Shown here piece by piece: positions 23,821 to 33,494 of a stretch of DNA of 41,617 nt. Position 1 is the stretch's first letter; each line of letters begins with the position of its first letter. Under the pieces are notes generated by a model. It was not told the origin of the DNA, searched no databases, and saw only the letters and a program-made list of their open reading frames with translations. This DNA is from Nitrososphaerota archaeon (GTDB lineage Archaea; Thermoproteota; Nitrososphaeria; Nitrososphaerales; Nitrosopumilaceae): the NCBI GenBank assembly GCA_016201435.1, contig JACQCT010000033.1, positions 1 through 41,617 of the forward strand, in the 5' to 3' direction. Made by a program: the position numbers and the translations under genes.

Positions 23821-25071
23821 ATGACAAAAAAACATCTAGAAATTGTAGATCCAATTCATGACTTTATAAGAATTTATGAATCTGAAATCAAAATAATAGA
23901 CACTCCCATCTTCCAAAGATTACGCAGAATAAGACAACTTGCAGGTGCTCATCTGGTTTATCCGGGCGCACAACATTCTAGATTTGAACATTCACTTGGA
24001 GTAACACATGTTGCAGGTCAAGCAGCAACAGTACTCAAAGATAAAGGATTTTTGAATTCAGATGACGTTGCAAATCTAAGAATGGGAGGCCTCTTACATG
24101 ATCTTGGTCATGGACCATTCTCTCATTTATTTGAAGAAGTTTTACAAAAAAGAAAAAAAATTTCACATGAAGAAATTGGTAAGAAAATCATATTGCAAAC
24201 CGAGATTGGCGATTCGTTATCGAAATCTGGTTTTAATAAGAAGTTTCTAGCTGATCTTGCCTTTGGAAATTCTAAACATCAATTTATGAATGAAATCATA
24301 TCTGGTGGTCTTAGTGCTGATATGATGGACTATCTACCACGAGATGGATATTTTACTGGCGCAGAACATGCTAAAATTGATTTTAAAAGAATAATTCAGT
24401 CCCTTGATGTACACGAAAAAAAACTTTCACTTGATAAATCTGCACTTTATTCTTTTGAATCTATGATGATTTCAAGATATCAAATGTTTAAGGCGGTTTA
24501 TTATCACAAAACTGTACGATCCGCAGAAGTTATGTTGATAGAATCAATGAGTCTTGCAGATGATGAACTTGATCTTACTTCTACTAATCTTGATAATTAC
24601 ATTAAACTGACTGATGAATTTGTAATTTCAAAACTAATATCTCTTCCAGAAAAATCTTCAGATCTTAGAAGAGCAAGACAGCTTGCAAAAGATTACCAAG
24701 AACGTAGACTACTCAAATGCGTCTTTGAAAAAATTCTTGCACATCGCGATCTAATAAACAAAATAAAAACATTGAATATAAAAAACCAAATCTCTAAAAA
24801 ATCTAAAGTAGATGAGTCAGAAATTTTTATTGATGTATCCATGACTCCATCCATACCTCTTACACCTTCAAAAAAAGAATCAGAATCAATAATACTTACA
24901 TCAAAAAAAGGTACACTCCCTAAGGAAGCATATGAGCTCCCAATATCTGAAATACCTCTTGTTTCCGCAATTTCAGGATTTATGAACATCTTACGAGTTT
25001 ATACAGCACAAAAAAACAGAAAAAAGGTTGAAATTGCAGCACAGATCATCCTTGGTGAAAACAAATTATGA
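23821..25071 (+). CDS. HD-domain phosphohydrolase (SAMHD1/YdhJ-like, possible dNTPase)
   Basis: A 416-residue HD-superfamily protein with the SAMHD1-like layout. DPIHDFI lies at the N-terminus, [11 protein letters not shown] precedes the metal site, and metal ligands are H57 (RFEHSLGV), H93-D94 ([12 protein letters not shown]) and D167 ([11 protein letters not shown]). Related enzymes hydrolyse dNTPs to deoxynucleosides plus triphosphate. Location between thymidylate kinase and UMP kinase, 4 bp after tmk and overlapping pyrH by 4 bp (ATGA), suggests a role in nucleotide-pool control. The C-terminal ~100 residues are less conserved and charged. Substrate not provable from sequence. Confidence 0.82.
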   Translation: MTKKHLEIVDPIHDFIRIYESEIKIIDTPIFQRLRRIRQLAGAHLVYPGAQHSRFEHSLGVTHVAGQAATVLKDKGFLNSDDVANLRMGGLLHDLGHGPFSHLFEEVLQKRKKISHEEIGKKIILQTEIGDSLSKSGFNKKFLADLAFGNSKHQFMNEIISGGLSADMMDYLPRDGYFTGAEHAKIDFKRIIQSLDVHEKKLSLDKSALYSFESMMISRYQMFKAVYYHKTVRSAEVMLIESMSLADDELDLTSTNLDNYIKLTDEFVISKLISLPEKSSDLRRARQLAKDYQERRLLKCVFEKILAHRDLINKIKTLNIKNQISKKSKVDESEIFIDVSMTPSIPLTPSKKESESIILTSKKGTLPKEAYELPISEIPLVSAISGFMNILRVYTAQKNRKKVEIAAQIILGENKL

Positions 25072-25745
25072 GAAAACGAATTGTCATAAAATTATCTGGT
25101 AGCTTATTTGGTATGGATGATGAAAAAATACTCAAGGATTATGCCACATTTTTCGTTAGGGTGTCGAAGATTTATCAACCAATTATTATAGCGGGAGGGG
25201 GCAAAATTGCAAGACACTACATTTCACATGCAAGATCCTCAGGTGCAGATGAATCTACACTTGATGAACTTGGTATCGAAGTATCAAGGCTTAATGCCAA
25301 ACTTTTGATCTATGCAATACAGGATAAGGCGTATCCACATCCTCCAACCAATCTAAAAGAAGTCACACATGCAGCAGATAGCGGGTTAATAGTAATAACT
25401 GGTGGTTTGCATCCAGGTCAGAGTACCAATGCAACAGCGGCACTTATTGCAGAAAAGGTCAGAGCATCTGTATTTCTGAATGCTACCGACGTTGACGGAG
25501 TCTATGATTCAGATCCAAACAAGAATAAAAATGCAAAAAAATTCAAGCAAATTGAGCTGAAAAAACTTCGTAATATGCTTGTCCACCAAGAATCCATTGC
25601 TGGTGGTTATGACTTGATGGATATTGTAGCACTCAAAGTAATCGAACGATCAAAAATCAAAACACGCATCATAAAAGCAGATATTAAAACTTTAGAAAAA
25701 GCAATCAAAGGCTCTCCTGAAGGAACTGAAATTATACTAACCTGA
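25068..25745 (+). CDS. pyrH: UMP kinase, archaeal type
   Basis: A 225-residue amino-acid-kinase-fold enzyme that phosphorylates UMP to UDP. It carries the start KLSGSLFG, the glycine-rich [30 protein letters not shown] in the UMP-binding region, and [15 protein letters not shown] typical of this fold. It lacks the bacterial GTP-site insert, as archaeal forms do. The start overlaps the HD gene stop as ATGA. Its 3' end overlaps the convergent small gene by 14 bp. Confidence 0.92.
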   Translation: MRKRIVIKLSGSLFGMDDEKILKDYATFFVRVSKIYQPIIIAGGGKIARHYISHARSSGADESTLDELGIEVSRLNAKLLIYAIQDKAYPHPPTNLKEVTHAADSGLIVITGGLHPGQSTNATAALIAEKVRASVFLNATDVDGVYDSDPNKNKNAKKFKQIELKKLRNMLVHQESIAGGYDLMDIVALKVIERSKIKTRIIKADIKTLEKAIKGSPEGTEIILT

Positions 25746-26046
25746 CTTTTCCTGTAAATTCGGATATACCTGCAACAATTGCTTTTTTCATAATTTCCTT
25801 TGCTTCAATTTCATTCAAAGTTTTGGATTGAGCTTTGGCATATCCCTCTTCATCTACTATTACTGTAATCCAACCATCTGATTTCTGAACAACAGCCACA
25901 AATTCCTGCTCACCAACAGGCACAAATGTCCCTTCTGATTTTTTTACTGTGAGTGTAAGCATAGCAAAACCCGCATGAGAAAATAGATTCATCTGAGATT
26001 TTCTTGCTCTTTCTTGTCCTATCTTGATAGCTTGATGGTACTGCAT
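25732..26046 (-). CDS. Small soluble protein of unknown function
   Basis: About 104 residues from ATG 26046, which has a GGAAGGT Shine-Dalgarno-like stretch before it; a TTG at 26061 is an alternative. An N-terminal amphipathic helix ([12 protein letters not shown]) is followed by a beta-rich segment ([22 protein letters not shown]) and a helical end. No family recognised. It overlaps pyrH tail to tail. Confidence 0.55.
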   Translation of the reverse strand: MQYHQAIKIGQERARKSQMNLFSHAGFAMLTLTVKKSEGTFVPVGEQEFVAVVQKSDGWITVIVDEEGYAKAQSKTLNEIEAKEIMKKAIVAGISEFTGKVRLV

Positions 26047-26121
26047 AAAATTACCTTCCAAACTTTGACTAAAAGTCTTTGCTGCTTAACATTTATGTAA
26101 AGAACAAATCCTATCAATAAC

Positions 26122-26679
26122 TTGGACAAGAAATTATTGATTGGTGCTGCAGTTGGTATACTTATTACAATAACAGTTGTGGTTGCGTTACTTCCCAGCT
26201 CTGGTTTTTTGAAAAATTTTGTTCAAGAAAATCCTCAGGTTCCTGGAGGACTAAAGGCAGCGTCTACCGAAATAAAACCAGTTGTTATTACTATTAATAA
26301 AACATCAGTATTATCATTTACTAATAAAGAATCAATTATAGATACAAAATTTGATGTTTTAAATCCAAATGATGTTACAGTTATTCTGGAAGCAATAACA
26401 TATGATCTATACGAGAATGATATCTTGATAGGTCATGGTCAAATTGGAGAAAGACTTGAAGGTGCTTTAGAAAGTTCAAACTATTACACACTTGTAGAAC
26501 GTTATACAAACCAGCTAGATGGTAAAGTTATTTTAGAAAACACTGGTAATAATCCCGAACTTTGGTCTGCAATACAAAAAAATGATACAAAATGGAGCAT
26601 TGTAGGTCAGGCGTTCTATAACACAAACACTGTTCTTAGTGGTCAACCCGGTTCAATCATGTTTAATTCTACTCAATAA
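26122..26679 (+). CDS. N-terminally anchored extracytoplasmic protein, LEA14/WHy-like beta domain
   Basis: A 185-residue protein with one membrane anchor at about 5-26 and an external beta-rich domain. The part reading TKFDVLNPNDVTVILEAITY, then LYENDILIGHGQ, resembles the WHy/LEA14-type domain, where NPN followed by alternating hydrophobics is typical. Such domains are linked to stress protection; the role here is unknown. Start is TTG at 26122; no ATG lies nearby in frame. A hairpin plus T-run follows the stop. Confidence 0.55.
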   Translation: MDKKLLIGAAVGILITITVVVALLPSSGFLKNFVQENPQVPGGLKAASTEIKPVVITINKTSVLSFTNKESIIDTKFDVLNPNDVTVILEAITYDLYENDILIGHGQIGERLEGALESSNYYTLVERYTNQLDGKVILENTGNNPELWSAIQKNDTKWSIVGQAFYNTNTVLSGQPGSIMFNSTQ

Positions 26680-26713
26680 ACTAATTTACAAACAATTTAT
26701 GATACAATATTTG

Positions 26714-26748
26714 AATTTCAATTGATTTATCCTTGAAATTTATTTTTT
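26714..26748 (+). terminator. Hairpin and T-run terminator
   Basis: AATTTCA at 26714-26720 pairs with TGAAATT at 26734-26740, followed by TATTTTTT. It lies 35 nt after the stop of the LEA14-like gene and before the convergent membrane gene. Confidence 0.5.
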
Positions 26749-26765
26749 CTAAAATGAATAGAAAA

Positions 26766-27341
26766 TCATTTTGTTGGGTTGTATCTTGATCTGATAAATT
26801 TTACCAAGTAAATGAAGCCAAGAATAATCCATGCAATCATCATTCCAGTCCATATGTACAAGATTCCAAGATCCACCCATGCAACAAATTGAGAGGGAAT
26901 TATGATTTTTAATTGGTACAATGGAAAAACATAGGAGTTAAGGTCTTGTGTATTCCGATAGATCATTGTAGTTCCACCTGATATCTTATTGATAATCTGA
27001 ATGATAGCATGCCAGCTAATAAAAAATGTTACAAAAAAGAAAATTGCTTTTCTGCCAATGTGTTTTTTATATCCTCTCTTTTCTAATCTTGCAAGCCTTT
27101 CATTTACTTTATTTAATTCACTACGTAATTCGTTTATTGACTCATTACCTGCTAATATTCCGATTTCTCGCCTTTTAGCAGAATCAATGTATGCTAAAAT
27201 TAATGTATCTAAATATTTTTTATCAGATGCAAAGAGAACTTTTCCGTCTTGAAGCACGTTTAAAATATAGTTTAGTCTTCCAACATCTCCTTTTCCAGAT
27301 TCTATTAAATAAATAACTGATTTGATTAAATCACTAGACAT
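26766..27341 (-). CDS. Membrane protein with N-terminal coiled coil, function unknown
   Basis: A 191-residue protein. The N-terminal ~90 residues are soluble with a coiled coil (ESINELRSELNKVNERLARLEKRG). Two hydrophobic helices follow (IFFFVTFFISWHAIIQII at about 99-117 and WTGMMIAWIILGFIYLVKF near the end) with a ~40-residue loop between. A lysine- and arginine-rich tail suggests a cytoplasmic C-terminus. No family recognised. Confidence 0.55.
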   Translation of the reverse strand: MSSDLIKSVIYLIESGKGDVGRLNYILNVLQDGKVLFASDKKYLDTLILAYIDSAKRREIGILAGNESINELRSELNKVNERLARLEKRGYKKHIGRKAIFFFVTFFISWHAIIQIINKISGGTTMIYRNTQDLNSYVFPLYQLKIIIPSQFVAWVDLGILYIWTGMMIAWIILGFIYLVKFIRSRYNPTK

Positions 27342-27459
27342 TTACTTTTCCCATGCCTTATAGTGTATAGCCAATAGGAAATGACCATCCATATTAGTAT
27401 TAGATAAATCTATCAATATTATCAAGCTCTTTTGGAAAAGGATTTTAATGTTAACCGGA

Positions 27460-28137
27460 TTAGCCTACACTTTTAAGGAAATTAATTATTGGTTCTTTAT
27501 CTGAATTTGCTAATGAGGCAAACCCTTCCAAAAGTTCTCTTTGAATTATTATTGATTCATCAAGAGCATCTTTAACACTATTTGCATCAAATGGAATTAG
27601 ATGATCTATCTTTCCAATACTATATGCTTCCACATATTTTCTAAGTATTGAAGAAATAAAGATTGGCGCAACATTCAAAAGTATTAGAATAGATTTTTTG
27701 AAATCTTTATCTTTTGAATTAGAATTCTTTTCAAAAAAATGTTCAATTATTTTTTCTCTTTCTTCTTCCATCTCTTCAAGAGATGCTGCAACAAGTAAAC
27801 CACCTTCAGTCAGTTGATAATATGGTACACCTTCTTCTTGTAATGCTTTTGGTCCTCGTTTTATGGGCAATCTTCCTGCCTCTTCTACAATTTTAAGAGG
27901 AAGCAAAATTTCATCCAAATCCCTAAAAATTCCAGAATAGATGTTTTGCCAAGTTGTTCCGTTTCTTTCAGCAAGTTTATGAGCTATGGCAGTTCTTGTT
28001 TTCTTAGTAGGAATAGTTTCAAGGGCAAGATGCATTACTATTCCTCTTTGGCGTATTGCTTCACCTGTAAGCTCTTTACTTTTAGTCTTGAAGGTCTGGA
28101 AAACCGATAATTGTGGATTTGGCATTTTTTGCTTCAT
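27460..28137 (-). CDS. Putative winged-helix DNA-binding protein
   Basis: A 225-residue protein with no membrane segments. The first half suits a winged helix: RTAIAHKLAERNGTTWQNIY, then LPLKIVEEAGRLPIKRGP, then YYQLTEGGLLVAASL as a wing followed by a helix. The second half is helical (EEMEEEREKIIEHFFEK) and may dimerise. It resembles predicted archaeal regulators in layout only; family uncertain. The ATG at 28137 adjoins a 324-bp AT-rich region without genes. Confidence 0.5.
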   Translation of the reverse strand: MKQKMPNPQLSVFQTFKTKSKELTGEAIRQRGIVMHLALETIPTKKTRTAIAHKLAERNGTTWQNIYSGIFRDLDEILLPLKIVEEAGRLPIKRGPKALQEEGVPYYQLTEGGLLVAASLEEMEEEREKIIEHFFEKNSNSKDKDFKKSILILLNVAPIFISSILRKYVEAYSIGKIDHLIPFDANSVKDALDESIIIQRELLEGFASLANSDKEPIINFLKSVG

Positions 28138-28461
28138 ACTTATCGTCTATTAGTTGCCGGTGTCACTGTTTTGGTCGAAATTCGATTATTTGGTTTAAAA
28201 AAATAATGATTTGTAATGCTCATAACGTGCTAGTATCTTAATATGCCCAAATATAACAATATACGTTTTTATAGAATATTAGAATAATTTAATACTTTTT
28301 TATATTTTTCATATTATGTTGAAAACTTTGTAGTATTAGTTATAACACAAAGTTTAGTTTTTTCATTAAGGGAATTTTTCTGTTATCTCCATTCCAATAG
28401 ATGTTTCATAAACTATAGCATAATATGAAATGAATTTACACCACCTAGTTTACAATTAGTT
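28138..28461. other. AT-rich intergenic region, divergent promoters, one inverted repeat
   Basis: No convincing coding frame. It separates two divergent genes. It contains several TATA-like stretches and a 9-bp inverted repeat, AAACTTTGT at 28323-28331 with ACAAAGTTT at 28347-28355 (15-bp spacer), which could be an operator. No tRNA or known RNA fold was recognised. Confidence 0.5.
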
Positions 28462-29238
28462 ATGTTGATTACCGCAAAGGATGTTTTCAAAATGCTTGAT
28501 AATTCAAAATTGATTCTAGTTGATGCAAGATCGTACAAAGATTATTCTGAAGGACATGTGCCTGGGGCGGTTAATTTAGATTTTTTTTATTATCATTGGT
28601 TTGATACTAGTAAAGATGGCATGAAAGCATTTAACATACAAATGAGAAATCTTCTTTCAATTCTAGGCGTTACAAAAGAAAAAACTATTGTATTCTATGA
28701 TGATATTTCTGGAATGAGTGCAGCTAGAGGAGTATGGCTTTTAACTTATTTTTCACATAAGAAAGCTTTCATGCTAGATGGGGGGATAAAAAAATGGAAA
28801 AGTCAAGGATTTCCTATTGAAATTAAAACAAATGGATTTAAATCGGCTAAATTCTCTGGCAAAATTAACAAAAATGTATTTGCTGGATTTGAATATATTA
28901 AAAAAAATCTGAATAAAATAAAACTTGTAGATGCAAGAGCACAAGGAGAATTCAACGGTACAGTAATTCGAGCTGCAAGAAAAGGTCATATCCCAAATGC
29001 AATAAACATCGATTGGACTCTTAACATAGAAGAAGATGGCACCATGAAAGAAAACGAATCTCTTTCCAAGCTCTACAAATTATCCAAAGATGATGAGATA
29101 ATAACGTACTGTCAAGGAGGATATAGAGCAGCAAACTCATTTTTGGCGCTCAAAAAACTTGGATTCAAAAACGTCAAAGTATATGTTGGTTCATGGGGAG
29201 AATGGGGAAATAGATCGGAACTTCCTGTGGAACAATAA
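28462..29238 (+). CDS. Tandem-rhodanese sulfurtransferase (thiosulfate/3-mercaptopyruvate)
   Basis: A 258-residue two-domain rhodanese. The N-terminal domain (about 1-120: LVDARSYKDYSEGHVPGAVN) has lost the catalytic cysteine: its loop reads YDDISGMSAARG. The C-terminal domain (about 135-255) has LVDARAQGEFNG, then GHIPNAINID, and the active loop CQGGYRA with Cys at about 217. Such enzymes transfer sulfane sulfur from thiosulfate or mercaptopyruvate. The loop sequence is closer to thiosulfate-type enzymes. Soluble; no signal peptide seen. Confidence 0.88.
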   Translation: MLITAKDVFKMLDNSKLILVDARSYKDYSEGHVPGAVNLDFFYYHWFDTSKDGMKAFNIQMRNLLSILGVTKEKTIVFYDDISGMSAARGVWLLTYFSHKKAFMLDGGIKKWKSQGFPIEIKTNGFKSAKFSGKINKNVFAGFEYIKKNLNKIKLVDARAQGEFNGTVIRAARKGHIPNAINIDWTLNIEEDGTMKENESLSKLYKLSKDDEIITYCQGGYRAANSFLALKKLGFKNVKVYVGSWGEWGNRSELPVEQ

Positions 29239-29335
29239 TCTCTTATCAATTTAATTTTTAGATTCCAAGTCTGAATTGGTAAATTTTATAGAATTCATCC
29301 TAAATTTAGAATCAATCTTTGATTAAAAAGTAATA

Positions 29336-29343
29336 TTTTTTTT
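29336..29343 (+). terminator. T-run terminator after the rhodanese gene
   Basis: A run of eight T residues about 100 nt after the rhodanese stop, followed at once by seven A residues, so a short A/T hairpin is also possible. It separates the rhodanese gene from the ATP synthase promoter. Confidence 0.35.
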
Positions 29344-29374
29344 AAAAAAATAGATCAGCCAATGTAAAAATTAG

Positions 29375-29383
29375 CTTAATATA
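29375..29383 (+). promoter_or_regulatory. TATA box of the ATP synthase operon
   Basis: CTTAATATA centred 26 nt before the first of three ATGs (29405, 29408, 29411) of the K subunit gene. This is the expected position for a leaderless archaeal mRNA and is probably the main promoter for the whole operon, since later genes are nearly gap-free. Confidence 0.55.
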
Positions 29384-29404
29384 GCCTCTACAAATGAGCC
29401 ATAC

Positions 29405-29746
29405 ATGATGATGCTGAACAGACGTTCAAAATTATCCGCTATTATAATAATTGCAGGTTTAACGATCGCACTTTCTACATTCTTTACAACCCCAGCATTT
29501 GCACAATCCGCAGCTACAAGTTCAGGTTTAACAAAGCCTTTGTTAGCTATTGCAGCTGCAATTGCTATAGCTGGAGGTTTGATAGGTACTGGTAATGCAC
29601 AACAAGGAATTGGTGCTGCTGGTATGGGTATCATAGCAGAGAAACCAGAAAAATTTGGTCAGGTATTATTCTTCTTTGTCATTCCTGAAACACTTTGGAT
29701 CATCGGATTCGTGCTAGGAATCATTCTGTTACTTGGCATACTGTAG
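29405..29746 (+). CDS. atpK: A-type ATP synthase subunit K (c-ring), with N-terminal signal-like segment
   Basis: The membrane rotor subunit that carries protons. The mature part is a single helical hairpin: helix one around LAIAAAIAIAGGLIGTG, polar loop with AEKPEKF, and helix two with the ion-binding glutamate in VIPETLWIIG. It has two membrane helices, so one carboxylate per hairpin as in F-type c rather than the doubled V-type. An extra N-terminal hydrophobic stretch (about 10-32, ending PAFAQS) looks like a cleavable signal peptide. First gene of the ATP synthase operon. Confidence 0.92.
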   Translation: MMMLNRRSKLSAIIIIAGLTIALSTFFTTPAFAQSAATSSGLTKPLLAIAAAIAIAGGLIGTGNAQQGIGAAGMGIIAEKPEKFGQVLFFFVIPETLWIIGFVLGIILLLGIL

Positions 29747-29757
29747 TGGAATTTGTA

Positions 29758-30312
29758 ATGAGCATTGAAACCTTTCTCCTTGAGATAGAGAATAGGAAAA
29801 AAAAGGATCTTGCAAAACTTAGCAAAGAACTAGATGAGAAAGGAACTGCTATACAAAACCAAAGAGATGCACAAATCAAAGAAATTCAGGAAGGTTTTGC
29901 AAATGAGGCAAAATTAAAATCTGAAAGAGAATTAGCAAGAATAATAGAGTCATCTAGATTACAAGCAAAAAAAATCATGTTTGATGCCATTAATGCAAAC
30001 TTGGAATCTGCATTTGATGTTATTAAACAAGAAATCAAAAATTATGTAAAATCATCGCAGTACAAAAAAACATTAGAAACTATGGTAAATACTTCAAAAA
30101 AAAAATTAGGTCAAAAAATTACAGTTCATTGTCGTGAAGAAGACCGTGCAGTTTTAAAAGAAATGGGAATTACCATAGGTTCTACAATTAAAACTTTGGG
30201 TGGCATAATAGCGGAAAATAATGATGGAACAAAGGAAATAGATCTGACATTTGAAGAACTTTTAAGAACTCATGAAGATGAAGTAAAAGGTTTTCTTACG
30301 GAGAGAGCATAA
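29758..30312 (+). CDS. atpE: A-type ATP synthase subunit E (peripheral stalk)
   Basis: A 184-residue stalk subunit. The long N-terminal helix is highly charged (IENRKKKDLAKLSKELDEKG) and pairs with subunit H in the peripheral stalk. The C-terminal half is a mixed domain (KKLGQKITVHCREEDRAVLK, TLGGIIAENNDGTKEIDLTF) that binds the catalytic head. The frame is open upstream into the K gene, but ATG at 29758 is the sensible start, 11 nt after the K stop codon. The next ATG overlaps its stop by one base (TAATG). Confidence 0.92.
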   Translation: MSIETFLLEIENRKKKDLAKLSKELDEKGTAIQNQRDAQIKEIQEGFANEAKLKSERELARIIESSRLQAKKIMFDAINANLESAFDVIKQEIKNYVKSSQYKKTLETMVNTSKKKLGQKITVHCREEDRAVLKEMGITIGSTIKTLGGIIAENNDGTKEIDLTFEELLRTHEDEVKGFLTERA

Positions 30313-31379
30313 TGGGAACTTCACAATATGCATCTTCTTTTGGTAGGTTGCAAGCAATATCAATGAACTTTCTTACCAAAGATGTGATGCAGAATTTACT
30401 AAAAGCAAAAGATGACGTTGAAATGGCAAAAATTCTAGAGTCAACATGGTATGGACCAGAAATTGAAAAAGCTGCGTCTGTTTACCAACCTTCAGAAATT
30501 TTAGAAGTTGCATTGAATCGATACCTTGTTCAAATTAATAAAATTGCATTAGATGCAACGCCATTTAATGGAAAATCCGCAGTTAGGGCATATTTGTCAA
30601 AATGGGATATTTACAATATTGAATTGATACTTTCCTCAAAAAGTATGGGCAAAACAATTACTGAGACAGAATCATTCCTAGTCTCTAGCCGTAACGTACC
30701 AGCAGGAATTTCTGCAGGTAATATTACTCATGATGAGATGAAAACCATTCTTTCACAAACAGGTGTAGATGGTGTAGTAAATCAACTTGTGAAATACAAC
30801 TATGGTCCAATCTTAATGCAACACTTAGAAGAATACCAGAAAAGTGGTGATCTTGGTCCTATGATGTATGCTTTACAAAAATTTTATTATAAAGCATTAC
30901 TTGAATCTCTAAAATTCTTTCAGGGCGATGAAGGTATGATAAGGGAATTTTTCAGAGCAGAGATTGATAAGAAAAATATACTAAATCTTATGAAAGGTAA
31001 AGAAGCAAATTTAGATAAAGAACTTGTAGGTAAACATCTTATCGACGGAGGAAGGATCCCATTAAATGAGCTACTGGATATCTATGGAGTAAAAGATTCT
31101 GCAGAAATTGCCGGAAGAGTGGAAAATCGCTTTTCTCTAATCAACGCGTTAGCACAATATAAGAAGACAAAAAGTTTAATTGATTTTGAAGTGGCGCTTG
31201 ACAAATTCATAAACATTCAGTATGTCAAAAAATTGAAAAATATTGCACTTTCTATTGGAACAGTATTTTACTTTATAATTAATGCAGAATATGAACGTGA
31301 AAATATTAAAAGGATTGCATATGGAAAACGTTACAATTTATCAACTGAACAAATAAACTCAATGTTGCTAAGTGAATAA
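30312..31379 (+). CDS. atpC: A-type ATP synthase subunit C (V-type subunit d-like)
   Basis: A 355-residue subunit that couples the central stalk to the c-ring. It has the helical, three-fold repeated layout of the V-type d/C family (YASSFGRLQAISMNFLTKD at the start, KWDIYNIELILSSKSMGK, EFFRAEIDKKNILNLMKGKE, IAYGKRYNLSTEQI at the end). Soluble. ATG overlaps the E stop by one base. The K-E-C-F order matches archaeal A/V-type operons. Confidence 0.92.
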   Translation: MGTSQYASSFGRLQAISMNFLTKDVMQNLLKAKDDVEMAKILESTWYGPEIEKAASVYQPSEILEVALNRYLVQINKIALDATPFNGKSAVRAYLSKWDIYNIELILSSKSMGKTITETESFLVSSRNVPAGISAGNITHDEMKTILSQTGVDGVVNQLVKYNYGPILMQHLEEYQKSGDLGPMMYALQKFYYKALLESLKFFQGDEGMIREFFRAEIDKKNILNLMKGKEANLDKELVGKHLIDGGRIPLNELLDIYGVKDSAEIAGRVENRFSLINALAQYKKTKSLIDFEVALDKFINIQYVKKLKNIALSIGTVFYFIINAEYERENIKRIAYGKRYNLSTEQINSMLLSE

Positions 31380-31381
31380 AA

Positions 31382-31720
31382 ATGTCTAAACAAAAAACAG
31401 AGTCAAGTGGAAGGATCGCGGTAATAGGAGAGCGTGAGCTAGTCATTGGATATCGACTTCTTGGAATGGACGATACATTTATTGTCAGTAAGGATGATGC
31501 TAACAAAACATTGCAAGAACTTTTTTCATCTGGTAAATTTGGGTTAGTTATTGTAAGTGAATTTGTTCGTAACTTACTTCCAAGTACATTTAAAACAAAA
31601 ATTGAGGCATCCATCGAACCACTGGTGTTATTCATGCCGTCACTACAGGGAAACATTCAAGAAGAGTCAATATCTGTATTAGCAAAAAGGGTATTGGGAG
31701 TTAATATTCAAGGAAGTTGA
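31382..31720 (+). CDS. atpF: A-type ATP synthase subunit F (central stalk)
   Basis: A 112-residue alpha/beta subunit of the central rotor. The Rossmann-like core shows RIAVIGERELVIGYRLLG, then KFGLVIVSEFVRNLL, then a C-terminal helix. Length and fold match the archaeal F subunit. It starts 2 nt after the C stop codon and ends 7 nt before the A subunit ATG. Confidence 0.9.
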   Translation: MSKQKTESSGRIAVIGERELVIGYRLLGMDDTFIVSKDDANKTLQELFSSGKFGLVIVSEFVRNLLPSTFKTKIEASIEPLVLFMPSLQGNIQEESISVLAKRVLGVNIQGS

Positions 31721-31727
31721 TGATGAG

Positions 31728-33494
31728 ATGACAGATGGAATAGTTTCTAGAATTTCAGGACCAGTAGTTTTAGCAAGCGGTCTTGAAGGGGCACAAATGT
31801 TTGATGTTGTACGAATTGGTGAACTTGGTCTAGTAGGAGAAATAATCCGTTTAGAAGGCAACAAGGCTACCATTCAGGTGTATGAAGATACAACTGGTTT
31901 AAGACCAGGTGAAAAGGTAATCAATACAAAACGTCCGCTCTCAATGCAGCTTGGGCCAGGACTACTAACTTCAATATATGATGGTATTCAAAGACCACTT
32001 GATGTGCTAAGAGCACAAAGTGGTGACTTTATCAGCAGAGGAAATGTCATCCCAGCACTTGATCAGACAAAAAAATGGGATTTTGTTCCATTAAAGAAAA
32101 AAGGCGATCATGTTTCTCCAGGTGAAATTATTGGTGAAGTACAAGAAACTCCATTGATAATGCACAAAATAATGATTCCATATAATGTTGAAGGTGAACT
32201 CACAGAAATATCTGAAGGAAAATACAACGTCAATGAAATCGTAGGTTCTGTTCAAACAAATAGTTCAAAAGTAGAAATTGGTTTGTCAAGCTGGTGGACT
32301 GTTCGTGTACCAAGACCTGTACTGCGTAAGCTTCCACCAGAAGAACCATTACTTACAGGTCAACGTGTATTGGATACGTTCTTCCCAGTTGCAAAAGGCG
32401 GAACTGCTGCAATTCCAGGACCATTTGGAAGTGGAAAAACAGTAACCCAACAACAACTTGCAAAGTGGGCAGATAGTAATGTCATTGTCTATGTAGGTTG
32501 TGGAGAAAGAGGAAACGAGATGACCGAAGTTCTTACAACTTTTCCAAAACTAGAGGATCCTAAATCAAAGCGTCCATTAATGGAACGCACAATTCTTGTT
32601 GCTAATACCTCAAACATGCCAGTAGCTGCACGTGAAGCTAGTATCTATACTGGAATTACAATGGGAGAATACTATCGTGATATGGGATATGGTGTAGCAT
32701 TGATGGCAGATAGTACATCTAGATGGGCTGAAGCACTAAGAGAAATTTCAGGAAGATTAGAAGAGATGCCAGGTGAAGAAGGATATCCAGCATATCTTGG
32801 AAGAAGATTAGCAGAATTCTATGAGAGAGGCGGCAAAGCTATTGTCATATCTCCAGAAGAAAGAGTAGGTTCCTTGACTTTGGTTGGTGCAGTTTCACCT
32901 CCTGGTGGAGACTTTTCAGAACCAGTATCACAAAACACACTAAGAGTTACAAGAGTTTTCTGGGCTTTGGATGCAAGCTTGGCATCAAGAAGACACTTTC
33001 CATCTATCAACTGGCTTACAAGCTATTCATTGTACGCTGATAACATGGGTGAATGGTACAAAAATAATGTTGCAAATGATTGGGTTTCCCTAAGAAAAGA
33101 AGCTTTAGAAATTTTACAAAGAGAATCAGAATTGCAAGAAATTGTTCAATTAGTAGGTTATGATGCATTACCAGAACCAGAAAAAGGAGTTTTAGACACT
33201 GCACGATCCATTAGAGAAGATTATCTGCAACAAAGTGCTTATGATGAAGTCGACACTTACACATCAATTAAAAAACAATATCTTTTACTTAAAACAATTT
33301 TAGATTTTGGTAGAAAAGAAAGTGATGCAATAAAGAAAGGTTCAACATCATCAAAGATTGGTGCACTAGAATCAAGAAAAATGATTTCCAGAATAAAATG
33401 GACTAAAGAAGAACAAGTAGAGCAACTAGTTAAGGATACAGTGACTATCATGGAAAAAGAATTCAATACTCTGATGATTGAGGTGACTACATAG
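31728..33494 (+). CDS. atpA: A-type ATP synthase catalytic subunit A
   Basis: The 588-residue catalytic subunit. The P-loop GPFGSGKTV lies at about 231-239, with [11 protein letters not shown], then [20 protein letters not shown], and the long non-homologous insert before the P-loop (about 115-195) that marks A/V-type catalytic subunits. Other conserved parts are [10 protein letters not shown] and [12 protein letters not shown]. Directly followed by the B subunit with no gap (TAGATG). Full length, no inteins seen. Confidence 0.97.
   Translation: MTDGIVSRISGPVVLASGLEGAQMFDVVRIGELGLVGEIIRLEGNKATIQVYEDTTGLRPGEKVINTKRPLSMQLGPGLLTSIYDGIQRPLDVLRAQSGDFISRGNVIPALDQTKKWDFVPLKKKGDHVSPGEIIGEVQETPLIMHKIMIPYNVEGELTEISEGKYNVNEIVGSVQTNSSKVEIGLSSWWTVRVPRPVLRKLPPEEPLLTGQRVLDTFFPVAKGGTAAIPGPFGSGKTVTQQQLAKWADSNVIVYVGCGERGNEMTEVLTTFPKLEDPKSKRPLMERTILVANTSNMPVAAREASIYTGITMGEYYRDMGYGVALMADSTSRWAEALREISGRLEEMPGEEGYPAYLGRRLAEFYERGGKAIVISPEERVGSLTLVGAVSPPGGDFSEPVSQNTLRVTRVFWALDASLASRRHFPSINWLTSYSLYADNMGEWYKNNVANDWVSLRKEALEILQRESELQEIVQLVGYDALPEPEKGVLDTARSIREDYLQQSAYDEVDTYTSIKKQYLLLKTILDFGRKESDAIKKGSTSSKIGALESRKMISRIKWTKEEQVEQLVKDTVTIMEKEFNTLMIEVTT

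Noticed and set aside
24603-24640. CTGATGA inside the HD phosphohydrolase gene as a second hammerhead core
   Set aside because: No stem II or GAAA box follows and there is no cleavage triplet in position. Other CTGATGA occurrences noticed by eye, such as those in coaBC, atpB and the metal SBP gene, also lack them.
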